Below, piece by piece: positions 6,890 to 15,880 of a stretch of 64,000 nucleotides of DNA. The position numbers were made by a program, and so were the translations under genes. Within the stretch, counting starts at the first letter, position 1, and each line of letters starts with the position of its first letter. Under the pieces are notes generated by a model. It did not search any database. It saw only the letters and a list, made by a program, of their open reading frames with translations, and was not told where the DNA came from. This DNA is from Candidatus Dojkabacteria bacterium. Its GTDB lineage: Bacteria; Patescibacteriota; Dojkabacteria; SC72; T1SED10-24. The stretch spans positions 1 to 64,000 of the forward strand of contig PWFU01000107.1 of assembly GCA_003554185.1 (NCBI GenBank). The letters are read 5' to 3'.

Positions 6890-9649
6890 ATGAAATATTC
6901 TGTGAATATAAAATCGTCAAAAAACAAAAAAAAGAAAACAAGTGCAGGTCGCAGGAAGTCACCTAGCAGGAAGGGTGATTTGAGCTCTAAGGCTATAAAT
7001 CCTTCTAAACTAAGAGGTAAACAACCTAGATTGGGTGCTAAAAAAAAGAAAAAGGCCTCTTATTTAGGCATTACTAAGAATCGTAAGAATTTACCTTTGA
7101 AACAACGTCTTGGGAAATTTTTTGTCATCCTCTTGGGGGGATTTTTCTTTTTGTTGATTGCTTCATTAATAGGAGGAGGACTATATTTAAGATCAATAGA
7201 GGCTTCTCTTCCAGATCCTGATGGGTTGGTAGAAAGGGACTCTGCTCAAACAACAGTAATTCAAGATCGTGATGGGAATGAACTTTATCAAATTTACGGT
7301 GAACAAAACAGAGAATTTGTAGAGTTGGATGAATTACCCGACCATTTTATTTGGGCGGTTTTAGCGGCTGAAGATATTGATTTCTATGAACACAAGGGTT
7401 TAGATTTGTTAGCTATAGGTAGGGCTGCTTATGCAAATCTTGTTAGAGGAGAGATAGTTCGTGGAGCTAGTACTATTACACAGCAGCTTGTTAGAAACAC
7501 ATTGCTTTATGATTTTATGGGTGACGAAGCTTATGAAGAAACATATTCTCGGAAAATCCAGGAAGTGCTAATTACTATGCAGGTGGAACAAACTCTATCT
7601 AAAGAAGAGATTTTGCAAATGTATGTGAATGAAGTACCTTTTGGAGGCGTTAATTACGGTATTCAGGCAGCTTCTCGAGCATATTTTGCCAAAGATGCTC
7701 AAGATCTTACGCTTGCAGAGAGTGCTATGTTGGCAGGTGTAATAGCTAGTCCTTCAAATTTCTCCCCTATTTTTGGAACGGATCCTGAGTTAGCTGAAAG
7801 GAGGCAAAATGTTGTTTTGAACTTAATGGAAAGAAACAAGGATATGACTGGAGTGACTTCCGAAGAGATAGAAGAAGCCAAGGAAGAAGAATTAGAGTAT
7901 GCTGCCAAAAGGGTTGATATAGATGCACCGCACTTCGTTTTTTATGTTAAAGAAGAATTGGAGGAAGAGTTTGGTATCGAGCGAGTTGAGAGAGGTGGAT
8001 TAAGGGTTAGAACATCTCTAGATTATTCTATTCAAGAGATTGCAGAAGAAGAAATAAGGCAAGGGATTGAACAGCATGGACATCAATATAATGTGCAAAA
8101 TGGTGCTATGTTAGTTCTTGATCCTCATACTAATGAAATCCTTGCGATGGTAGGATCTATTGATTATTGGGAGCAAGAAGATCCTAAAATTGACGGCAAT
8201 ACAAATGTAATAACTAGTCTTAGGCAAATGGGTTCTTCTGTAAAACCATATACATACTTGCGGGCTTTTGAAGATGGTTATGGTCCTTGGTTACAGGCTC
8301 CGGATATTCGGGGTTTGGATTTTGGAGATTATGAATTGAGAAATTGGGACCACAATTATCATGGCCATATGACAGCTAGAGAAGCGTTGTTGAAGTCTAG
8401 GAATATTCCTGCTGTATATACAACTCAGTTAATAGGTTTGGACGGATTTATAGAAACTGCTGAAAAATTGGGTATAACAAGTTTAGTACATAGAGATGCT
8501 TATGGTTTAAGTTTGGGCCTAGGTGCAGCAGAAATGAAGATGCTTGAGCATACTGCTGCTTTTTCTGTGTTTGCGAATGAGGGTGTTAAAAAGCCAGTAG
8601 TATCAATATTGGAAGTGAAAGACCCAAGAGGTGAAGTGCTCTATGAAAATGAAGATACAGGTGGAGATAGAGTTGTGGATGAGAAATATGCTTATGGGAT
8701 TAATTGGATTCTTTGTGATAAAGGAAATTTTGGAGATCAACCTTTGGATCATCATTACCACATAGCTGGTGAGAGAGTTTGTGGTAAAACAGGTACAACG
8801 GATGGACCGAGAGACTTAACAACCATAATGTACCACAGGAATCTCGTGGTTGGTGTTTGGGCTGGAAATAATAATAATGTAGAAGTTCCTGGTGCTTGGA
8901 GTACTACCGTCCCGCTGCCTATTGCTAGTTCTTTTATGGAGAGAGTGGCTACTGAATATCGACCTGAAGGTTTTAGTAGACCTGGAGGAGTTAATTCCGT
9001 AAGAGTTTGTAATGATACGGGCTGGATGGCTGATGAAGATACCGAGTGTAATCGTGTAGAATCTATATATATGGATGGTAATAGTCCTCCAGACGATGAA
9101 AGGGAAGTAATCCAGGTATGTGGAGATAGTGGTTTGATACCTACTAATAAGGAACTTGCTGAGCATTTTGATCTGTTAGAAGAAAAGATACTATTTAAGG
9201 ACTATGAAATGGAAAACCCTCTTCAAGAAGATAATTACAAAGATTACTTGAGAGATTTGGATGATAGAGAAATTATATTTTCAGAACCTGATGAGGGTGA
9301 ATGTGAACTACCCGAGGGTGCAACTGATTCCCCTATTATTGATATTACTTCCCCTGTTCAAGGTGATGTATATATGCCCGGCGATACTCTAGATTTTGAG
9401 GTTGATGTTGAACCTGGCTTTAGAATAGAAGATATTGAGGTGTTTTTTAATGGTGAAATTATAAAAGAGGAAACATATGATGAAGATGATGAGGGTGATA
9501 TTTCTTTAAACTTTTCTTATACTTTGCCTGATGATTTAGAAGATGGAGATTATTCTATTCGGGTTGCTGCTTTTGATATGAATGAGGAAAAATCAAGTGA
9601 ACAGATTACTGTCTATATTAGGGAAGAAGATGACGAAGAGGATGATTAA
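6890..9649 (+). CDS. Class A penicillin-binding protein (PBP1A-like)
   Basis: A bifunctional wall polymerase of 919 residues. The cytoplasmic N-terminus (1-75) is highly basic and low in complexity, then one membrane helix (about 80-105). The GT51 glycosyltransferase domain shows EDIDFYEHKG with the catalytic Glu, and RGASTITQQL. The transpeptidase domain has SSVK (Ser near 447), SRN (near 502) and KTGTT (near 629). Residues about 815-913 form an Ig-like beta domain that could bind the wall, and the extreme C-terminus is acidic. It converges with the VanY-type gene, leaving only 6 nt between stop codons. Confidence 0.96.
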   Translation: MKYSVNIKSSKNKKKKTSAGRRKSPSRKGDLSSKAINPSKLRGKQPRLGAKKKKKASYLGITKNRKNLPLKQRLGKFFVILLGGFFFLLIASLIGGGLYLRSIEASLPDPDGLVERDSAQTTVIQDRDGNELYQIYGEQNREFVELDELPDHFIWAVLAAEDIDFYEHKGLDLLAIGRAAYANLVRGEIVRGASTITQQLVRNTLLYDFMGDEAYEETYSRKIQEVLITMQVEQTLSKEEILQMYVNEVPFGGVNYGIQAASRAYFAKDAQDLTLAESAMLAGVIASPSNFSPIFGTDPELAERRQNVVLNLMERNKDMTGVTSEEIEEAKEEELEYAAKRVDIDAPHFVFYVKEELEEEFGIERVERGGLRVRTSLDYSIQEIAEEEIRQGIEQHGHQYNVQNGAMLVLDPHTNEILAMVGSIDYWEQEDPKIDGNTNVITSLRQMGSSVKPYTYLRAFEDGYGPWLQAPDIRGLDFGDYELRNWDHNYHGHMTAREALLKSRNIPAVYTTQLIGLDGFIETAEKLGITSLVHRDAYGLSLGLGAAEMKMLEHTAAFSVFANEGVKKPVVSILEVKDPRGEVLYENEDTGGDRVVDEKYAYGINWILCDKGNFGDQPLDHHYHIAGERVCGKTGTTDGPRDLTTIMYHRNLVVGVWAGNNNNVEVPGAWSTTVPLPIASSFMERVATEYRPEGFSRPGGVNSVRVCNDTGWMADEDTECNRVESIYMDGNSPPDDEREVIQVCGDSGLIPTNKELAEHFDLLEEKILFKDYEMENPLQEDNYKDYLRDLDDREIIFSEPDEGECELPEGATDSPIIDITSPVQGDVYMPGDTLDFEVDVEPGFRIEDIEVFFNGEIIKEETYDEDDEGDISLNFSYTLPDDLEDGDYSIRVAAFDMNEEKSSEQITVYIREEDDEEDD

Positions 9650-9655
9650 ATATAA

Positions 9656-11176
9656 TTATTCTGTTTTATATTCCAACCATTGTTGCAATACTAGACCTGA
9701 ATTTTGTAAATCTTTTGCTTTTTCTTTCCCAAGATATCTATAATGCCATCCTTCATGTATATAACCTGTTATATGTTCAGCTCTCTCAGGATAACTTTTA
9801 ACAAAACCATATTCCCAAGCGTTCTCCTCTAACCATTTAGCAGCTCTAGTAGTATTGAAAGATTGAAATTCTGCCGCTTTTTTGGTCCCAAAATCTATCG
9901 CGGTGCCTAATTGATGTTCACTATGGCCTGGTTTAGCAGAGACCCTCTTTGCCAAACTTATATTTCCATCGTTTTTGGATATTGCATTTTGGTAAGACCT
10001 TTCTTGTGTTTCATAGCATCGATATCCTGAAACTATTTTTAAATTGATTCCATCCTTTTTTGCAGCTGTCCCCAAATGTTTAAGGTCTCGTATAAGGATG
10101 TTTCGAAGACGAATATTATCCTTCGTTTGTAATCCAGATTTGCTTGCTTCTACTAGATCTTGAGGTTCATATTTTTTAGGTAATTGTCTTTCTTTATTTA
10201 CCAATGTTAGATGTTCTTTGTCTTCGATATTGGCAATTTGTATATTATCAGGATATATCCACCAGAAATTCGGTGCTGGTTTTGTGGTAAAATTAATCTT
10301 TTTTTTATCTTCTAAAAAACTCTTATTATCCCCTACAACTTCTTTAATTGTAGCAGTGTATTCATGCGAGTGTTTTAATTTAAATTTGGGTTGAATATGT
10401 ACAATGTCTTTTTCAAAATCTATATCCAGATCGCTTCTTTCTACACCATTCTGTTTTAGAGTAATTCCACCGATTTCTTGAACATCTCCACTAAACACTA
10501 TTTCAAGTTTTGGCTTGTAAGTATCTTTGTTAAAAACTTTACTGTCTACTACTTCCAATTCTGGATAAGTTTTTATATTAAATTCTTTTAACACCTCTTC
10601 CTGCTGTAAGCTATTCCTTTTTGTAATTTGCATTTTTTGTTCTTTACCTTGTTCTAAATTTAACTCCTCTATTGCACAGGAGATTTTCCTCCCTTTAGAA
10701 TTACATTGAACTCTTCCATCGTTTTTATTTAGTATGTGATACTGTACACTTGATATATCTTTTTCCAATTTGAAGTCAGCAGATCCTTTTGCTCCTATCG
10801 TCTTACTCTGTTTTTGAATATTTGGATATTTATCTCCTACAAAGGAGAGTGTTTTAGACAAAGGTTTGAAATTAAAAGGCTTTAGTGTGATTTCGTATTT
10901 CTTGTTCTCTTCTAGAAATTCATTTGTTCTGAAACAAAATTCTTTACTATAAATATCTTCGGAATAAAACTTGTGGTTGAAATCAAAATTTCCGCTTATA
11001 GCGTAACTTTGTGGTAAAATAAAAATTCCATCTATGCATTTTATGTCTCCATAAAGAAGCTTTTCATTATATTGTCCTACGTTTAGGTATACAGTGGATA
11101 TTGCGAATAATAAAAGTGATAGTAATATGCAAACAGATAGAAGTATTTTAAGTTTTTTTGTTTTAATAGGAGACAT
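9656..11176 (-). CDS. VanY-type D-Ala-D-Ala carboxypeptidase (peptidase M15)
   Basis: A zinc peptidase expected to trim terminal D-Ala from wall stem peptides. The 506-residue protein has an N-terminal membrane helix (about 8-30), a long beta-rich region with a Big_5-like Ig domain (about 215-300), and a C-terminal M15B domain. Zinc ligands are visible: His421 and Asp428 in HSEHQLGTAID and His478 in EGWHYRYLG. It begins 3 nt after pheT with a good GGAG ribosome binding site (spacing 9 nt, including the pheT stop), so it is translated from the thrS-pheT mRNA, as an unusual last member. Confidence 0.92.
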   Translation of the reverse strand: MSPIKTKKLKILLSVCILLSLLLFAISTVYLNVGQYNEKLLYGDIKCIDGIFILPQSYAISGNFDFNHKFYSEDIYSKEFCFRTNEFLEENKKYEITLKPFNFKPLSKTLSFVGDKYPNIQKQSKTIGAKGSADFKLEKDISSVQYHILNKNDGRVQCNSKGRKISCAIEELNLEQGKEQKMQITKRNSLQQEEVLKEFNIKTYPELEVVDSKVFNKDTYKPKLEIVFSGDVQEIGGITLKQNGVERSDLDIDFEKDIVHIQPKFKLKHSHEYTATIKEVVGDNKSFLEDKKKINFTTKPAPNFWWIYPDNIQIANIEDKEHLTLVNKERQLPKKYEPQDLVEASKSGLQTKDNIRLRNILIRDLKHLGTAAKKDGINLKIVSGYRCYETQERSYQNAISKNDGNISLAKRVSAKPGHSEHQLGTAIDFGTKKAAEFQSFNTTRAAKWLEENAWEYGFVKSYPERAEHITGYIHEGWHYRYLGKEKAKDLQNSGLVLQQWLEYKTE

Positions 11177-11179
11177 ACC

Positions 11180-12988
11180 CTACTCCTTTTTCAAAGTTCC
11201 TTTTGTTTCTTTGAAGACTCTTTTTTCTACAAGATCACGAATGGATTGAATGTCTTTTTCCTTTAGGGTTTTTTCTTTGTGTTGGATATTTATTTGAATA
11301 GTTATTTGCTTTTTTTCTTCTTCTTTTTGATAAATATCTACTGGTTTTATTTTGTAATTTAACTTTCTTTCCAGTAATGCTTTTTCTATGGTTTGCTCTA
11401 CTACTTTGTAGTGCACTTCTTTATTTAAAACAAAACACATGTCTTGTTGAATTTTAGGGTATTTTGAAAAGTTAATGATATCGGTATTTAGAGCTATTAT
11501 TTTTTGTAAATTATCGAGATCTATTTCAAACATACCAACAGGTTGTTTTAGTTTGAGATTTTCTTGTACTTCTAAATTAGGCTCTCCTATAATTCCAAGA
11601 TAAATATCCTGATTGTCTAGTTGGGATGTGATTATAGCGGTGCGGTTAATATCAAACATATCTTGGATTATTGAGATATTATTTGGAATAATCTCGTTGT
11701 TTATTTTTTCAATTGGTTTATATTCAACAGGAGCAGTCTTTAACTCCTCAAGTAATTTATCTAAGTAGTATTTGGCTTGGTAGTATGGACATGGTATATC
11801 CTCTGTGAATACGAGGGCTAATTTTCTAAACTCTTTTGGTAACCTATTTTTTTCTTGTTTATCTAAATCCAGTTTATTATGTACTCTGTTGATTTCAAAA
11901 ATTGAAAATTTATAATATCCATTGTTAATGTTTGGATTTACTTTTTCTAATAAAGAAGGTAAAAGTGTTGTTCTTAAAAATTCAAGTTCAGGAGATAATG
12001 GGTTTGTTAATCGGTAGTTGTGTTCTATATTTAAATCACAATTTCTGTATAGTTCGTATCCTACAAAGTTATAGGTGAGTACCTCATTGCCGCCGATTGC
12101 TTTTAAAGTATTTCTGGTTTGTGTGGCTGTTTCAACACCTGGATTTGTTTTTTTGTAAGAGACATTTCTTTTTGGTAATTTGAATTCTATATTCTTGTAC
12201 CCATAGAGCCTTGTTACTTCTTCGTGTATGTCTTCTGGTATCTTTATATCTTGCCTATAAGTAGGTATTTCTAATGTTACTAAATCTTTTCCTTTTGTCT
12301 CTATTTCAGGTATTTCTACGTTTGAGAGTATCTCAAGAATTTGTTTTTTAGATAAGTCTAAATTTGTATGTTTATTCAATTTGTCGATGGAAAAAGTAAC
12401 CTTGTGAGGCTCAGGTAATTTAGTATTCTCATCTTGTATTTTACTCGCGATTTTGCCACCTGCTAGTTCTTGTATCATTGCTACAGCTTTGTATAGTGAT
12501 GGCTCGCATATGTTTGGGTCTTGTCCTTTGGAAAATCTTGTCACTGCCTCTGTAAAAAAACCAAGCTCCATTGAATTTTTTCTGATGTTGTATAAATCGA
12601 AATTGGCACTTTCCAATATTAAATTCTTTGTATTGTTGTCTACCTCTGTATCTAGCCCTCCCATCATTCCTCCTACTGCTATTGGATTCTGACTGTCACA
12701 TATCACTACTGTTTGGTCATTTAATTCTACATTTTTGCCATCTAATGTGGTTATTTTTTCCGATTGTTGTGCCGTGCGAACAGTAATCAAAGCTTTGTTT
12801 TTAGCGTGAATATCTCTGGAGACTAACTTATCATAATCAAATGCATGAAGTGGTTGTCCTGTTATTACCATTATGTAGTTGGTTATATCTACAATATTGT
12901 TGACCGACTTTATATCTAAAGATGCTAGAAAAGCTTTTAACCATAGAGGTGATTCTTTAACATCAACGTCCTTTATTGACAATGCCAT
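11180..12988 (-). CDS. pheT: Phenylalanyl-tRNA synthetase beta, C-terminal part (after in-frame stop)
   Basis: This 602-residue segment holds the B3/4, B5, catalytic-like B6/7 and FDX anticodon (C-terminal 90 residues) domains of PheT. The reading frame is open back to 13096, and those 36 extra codons (encoding WFKDAESIKPKEP and so on, up to LCPRY) continue the family sequence from the N-terminal part, with one TAA at 13097-13099 between them. The ATG at 12988 is the first start codon in that frame after the stop, and has no ribosome binding site. The whole gene would encode 836 residues. Either pheT carries a nonsense mutation or error, or the enzyme is made in two pieces or by readthrough. 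Confidence 0.85.
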   Translation of the reverse strand: MALSIKDVDVKESPLWLKAFLASLDIKSVNNIVDITNYIMVITGQPLHAFDYDKLVSRDIHAKNKALITVRTAQQSEKITTLDGKNVELNDQTVVICDSQNPIAVGGMMGGLDTEVDNNTKNLILESANFDLYNIRKNSMELGFFTEAVTRFSKGQDPNICEPSLYKAVAMIQELAGGKIASKIQDENTKLPEPHKVTFSIDKLNKHTNLDLSKKQILEILSNVEIPEIETKGKDLVTLEIPTYRQDIKIPEDIHEEVTRLYGYKNIEFKLPKRNVSYKKTNPGVETATQTRNTLKAIGGNEVLTYNFVGYELYRNCDLNIEHNYRLTNPLSPELEFLRTTLLPSLLEKVNPNINNGYYKFSIFEINRVHNKLDLDKQEKNRLPKEFRKLALVFTEDIPCPYYQAKYYLDKLLEELKTAPVEYKPIEKINNEIIPNNISIIQDMFDINRTAIITSQLDNQDIYLGIIGEPNLEVQENLKLKQPVGMFEIDLDNLQKIIALNTDIINFSKYPKIQQDMCFVLNKEVHYKVVEQTIEKALLERKLNYKIKPVDIYQKEEEKKQITIQINIQHKEKTLKEKDIQSIRDLVEKRVFKETKGTLKKE

Positions 12989-13096
12989 ATATCTGGGACA
13001 AAGTCTTTCTAATTTGTTATTTACTTGTACGGGTAAATCTTCTGTTTGGGGCTCTTTTGGTTTGATGCTCTCAGCATCTTTGAACCATTGAGGAGT

Positions 13097-13690
13097 TTAA
13101 AAGGGTTTGTTGAATATTCCAGAAACTTCTCTTGCAAAACCTATATGTCCAAACGTTTCCGGCCTTATTGTCAATGGCTTGTTTTCTACTTCAAATATAT
13201 AATCGTCTAAACCCGCAAATTTGCAAAAAGATTCTCCTGCTTTCACTTCAGCGTTTAGCTTCATTATTTCTGTATGATTATTGGAGAGTCCTAGCTCACT
13301 TTCTGATGCAAGCATGCCTTCCGATTCAATTTCTCTGAGTTTTGTTTTTTTTATCTCCCCGTCAAATTTATTTGGTTCGGGATTATTTGGTAATTTTGTT
13401 CCAGGAGGAAAATATACGACTTGATCTCCTTTTCCAAGTGTTTTGTCTCCTGCTACGACTTGTATATGTTTTTTCTTCCCTATGTCTATCTTATATATAG
13501 CTAATTTGTCTGCTTTTGGATGTTCTTCTTTATTTTTGATTTCAGCTATTAGAATACCTTTGTATTTTTCTTTTAAGTTCTCAACCTCTTCAACCTCTGC
13601 TAAACCTTCTCTTATTTTCTCTGCAATTTCCTCAGCAGAAGCATCAATATTGTTCGCGTATTCTATTATTTTATTTAACGAGATTTTCAT
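13097..13690 (-). CDS. pheT: Phenylalanyl-tRNA synthetase beta, N-terminal part (stops early)
   Basis: The 197 residues cover the PheT N-terminus: the B1 half, the EMAP-II/OB-fold tRNA-binding domain (about 40-150, with HPKADKL) and FGHIGFAREVSGIFNKPF, where the next codon is TAA. In intact homologues the chain continues into the B3/4 domain, and here the same frame does continue beyond the TAA. It begins 10 nt after pheS. The break lies in the linker between the tRNA-binding part and B3/4, so both halves could in principle fold separately. Confidence 0.85.
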   Translation of the reverse strand: MKISLNKIIEYANNIDASAEEIAEKIREGLAEVEEVENLKEKYKGILIAEIKNKEEHPKADKLAIYKIDIGKKKHIQVVAGDKTLGKGDQVVYFPPGTKLPNNPEPNKFDGEIKKTKLREIESEGMLASESELGLSNNHTEIMKLNAEVKAGESFCKFAGLDDYIFEVENKPLTIRPETFGHIGFAREVSGIFNKPF

Positions 13691-13700
13691 TTCAATATTT

Positions 13701-14735
13701 TTAAAATTGATCTAGGAATTCTAGTTCTCCAGAATGTAATTTTCTTATATCATCTATCCCATACTTCATCATTACTACCCTATCAAGTCCAAAGCCCCAA
13801 GCAAAACCTGTGTATTCTTCGGGATCAATACATCCTTCTCTTAAAACATTTGGATGAACCATCCCACATCCCATGATTTCAATCCAACCTGAGTAACTGC
13901 AAATATTACATCCTCTTGTTTTGCAAAAAGGGCAACTAATCATTATTTCTGCACTGGGTTCTGTAAAAGGGAAATACCCTGTTTGTATTTTAATTTGAAG
14001 ATTAGCTTCAAATATACCTTCTAAGAACTCTTTTATGACACCGAACATGTCTCCCATGGAAATATCTTTATCGACATAAACACCTTCAATTTGATGTAGT
14101 GTGTGTTCATGACTTGCGTCTGTTGCTTCATTCCTAAAACATCTGCCTGGGACAACAACTCTAATGGGTATTTTATATGATTTTAATACTCGATTTTGCA
14201 TAGTTGAGGTATGAGCAGGTGGAATGTATCCTTCTTCGGTCCAAAATGTATCCCAATTATCTCTTGCTGGATGCCCTATTGGGAAATTTAAGGCTGTAAA
14301 CATATTATAATCATCATCTATTTGTCTAGATTCCTCAATATCAAATCCCATTTTCTCAAATACGTTCAATATATTTTCTAATTCTTGATTGAGTATATGC
14401 TTGGAGCCAACTTTATTTAAAAGTTTAGGTTTGTTTTCTTGTGATGTATTTATATCAAAGGGAGCTGTTACATCAATTTGGTCTTGAGAAAATTTTGCTT
14501 TTGTTTGAACACTTAGTTGGCCTATTTTGTTTTCTATGAAATGCTTGAGAGTATTTATCTCTTTCCCAAAATTTGCTCTTTCATCTTTTGGTTTCTCTCC
14601 AACATCTTTTAATAGTTGTTTAACTTTACCTTTTTTCCCAAGGTATTTAGTTTTGAGTTCTGAAGGGATAGTAGATTCTGTGTCTGCTAGAAAAGTTTCG
14701 TATACTTCTTTTACTGTTTGATATTTAAAATCCAT
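13701..14735 (-). CDS. pheS: Phenylalanyl-tRNA synthetase alpha subunit
   Basis: The catalytic class II subunit of the alpha2-beta2 PheRS, 344 residues, normal length. A coiled N-terminal arm (1-90) precedes the catalytic core. Motif 2 region reads FRNEATDASHEHTLHQIEG, followed by a four-cysteine insert (CPFCKTRGCNIC) and GCGMVHPNVL; motif 3 is FGLDRVVMMKYGI. It lies between rplT and the interrupted pheT, as in many bacteria. Confidence 0.97.
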   Translation of the reverse strand: MDFKYQTVKEVYETFLADTESTIPSELKTKYLGKKGKVKQLLKDVGEKPKDERANFGKEINTLKHFIENKIGQLSVQTKAKFSQDQIDVTAPFDINTSQENKPKLLNKVGSKHILNQELENILNVFEKMGFDIEESRQIDDDYNMFTALNFPIGHPARDNWDTFWTEEGYIPPAHTSTMQNRVLKSYKIPIRVVVPGRCFRNEATDASHEHTLHQIEGVYVDKDISMGDMFGVIKEFLEGIFEANLQIKIQTGYFPFTEPSAEIMISCPFCKTRGCNICSYSGWIEIMGCGMVHPNVLREGCIDPEEYTGFAWGFGLDRVVMMKYGIDDIRKLHSGELEFLDQF

Positions 14736-14766
14736 CTTTTTTTTCTGATACTCTTTTTAGAGAGAA

Positions 14767-15111
14767 TTATTTTTTAATTTCTTCAACAATTGCAGAAAAT
14801 ACCTTCGGATGATTTAGTCCTATATCTGATAGGACTTTCCTATTCAACTTTATATCCTTTTTCTTTAACCTATTTACGAGATCAGAATATGTTAGGCCAT
14901 TTTGTCTGGCTGCGGCGTTTACTCTTTTAGTCCACAGTGTTTTCATCTGGCTATGTCTTCTCCTTCTATGTGCATAAGAATATTGTCCTGCACGCATAGT
15001 AGATTCGTGAGCTACCTTGTATAGCTTGCTTCTAGTCATTCTGTATCCTTTTGCGTCTTTAAGGATATTTTTGTGTCGTTTTTTTCGAGTATTGCCAGTT
15101 TTAACTCTCAT
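14767..15111 (-). CDS. rplT: Ribosomal protein L20
   Basis: A basic 114-residue protein of the large subunit that helps early 50S assembly. The conserved RKKRHKNILKDAKGYRMTRSK start and YAHRRRRHSQMK block are present. It begins 1 nt after rpmI. No extended leader for L20 autoregulation is visible, since the gap to rpmI is a single base. Confidence 0.98.
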   Translation of the reverse strand: MRVKTGNTRKKRHKNILKDAKGYRMTRSKLYKVAHESTMRAGQYSYAHRRRRHSQMKTLWTKRVNAAARQNGLTYSDLVNRLKKKDIKLNRKVLSDIGLNHPKVFSAIVEEIKK

Positions 15112-15112
15112 T

Positions 15113-15319
15113 TTATACTTTTACAGATTTAAATTTTTTGGAAACACTATCATTCATCACTTCTCTAGGAAGTTTCCTTCTCTTTGATTTTCTTGATAAC
15201 TTTGTCCTCAGATGATGTTGAGCTCTCTTTTTGTATAATATCTTTCCTTCTTTGCTCCCCTTTGGATTGGTTATCTTTATCCTCTTTGAGGCTGTTTTCC
15301 TTGTTTTTTGTCTGGGCAT
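15113..15319 (-). CDS. rpmI: Ribosomal protein L35
   Basis: A 68-residue basic protein matching L35 (MPRQKTRKTASKRIKIT, then KKRAQHHLRTKLSRKSKRR). Its first 51 codons lie inside the 3' part of infC in another frame, a 155-nt overlap. No clear ribosome binding site precedes the ATG, so translation is likely coupled to infC. Confidence 0.96.
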   Translation of the reverse strand: MPRQKTRKTASKRIKITNPKGSKEGKILYKKRAQHHLRTKLSRKSKRRKLPREVMNDSVSKKFKSVKV

Positions 15320-15854
15320 CAGGTTTTATAGTGATATATAATTTACGGCCTTCTTCCTTCGGCTCGGGCTCGATGGTACTATAATCTGCGAAAATAGTCA
15401 ATAAATAGTCCATCATATCTTTTGCTTGTTCCTTGGTTTGTCTTCCTTTCCTAAAGATGGTGAATCTTACGTTATGACCTTTGCCTAGAAATTTTAACGC
15501 TTTGGTTGTCCTCACCTGGATGTCATGTTCTTGGATTACTGGGCTAAATTTAAGCTCTTTAAGGTCTTTTCCTTTAGATGCTTTGTTTTTCTTTTCCTTC
15601 TTTTTTTTATCGTAGAGGTATTTAGAATAATCCATAATTTTACAAACGGGTGGTTCAGAATTTGGGTTAAGCTCTATGAGATCTAGGTCTTTTTCTCTTG
15701 CTTCGTTTAAAGCGTCTCGTGTCTTTTGTTTACCAAGATTCTCCCCCTTTTCATTTATTAAAAGTACCTCTGGTGCTTTAATATATTCATTTTTATTTAC
15801 AAACTTTCTTTTTTTATTATCAAAATTTCTAGATTTATTATTTCTTTTAACCAT
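15165..15854 (-). CDS. infC: Translation initiation factor IF-3 with C-terminal extension
   Basis: IF-3 binds the 30S subunit and proofreads start-codon choice. The N-terminal domain (about 25-95, with LNPNSEPPVCKIMDY) and C-terminal domain (about 105-183, ending LYITIKP) are complete. At 229 residues the protein is about 45-50 longer than a minimal IF-3: a polar, charged tail follows, all encoded over rpmI in a different frame. The tail looks like a read-on into the next gene after loss of the ancestral stop. Confidence 0.96.
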   Translation of the reverse strand: MVKRNNKSRNFDNKKRKFVNKNEYIKAPEVLLINEKGENLGKQKTRDALNEAREKDLDLIELNPNSEPPVCKIMDYSKYLYDKKKKEKKNKASKGKDLKELKFSPVIQEHDIQVRTTKALKFLGKGHNVRFTIFRKGRQTKEQAKDMMDYLLTIFADYSTIEPEPKEEGRKLYITIKPDAQTKNKENSLKEDKDNQSKGEQRRKDIIQKESSTSSEDKVIKKIKEKETS

Positions 15855-15880
15855 ATTTTAAATTTAAATTTATATTTATA

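Noticed and set aside
13097-13099. Alternative genetic code or slippery-site frameshift as cause of the pheT stop
   Set aside because: TAA ends many other genes here and the frame is the same on both sides, so neither code change nor frameshift explains it.
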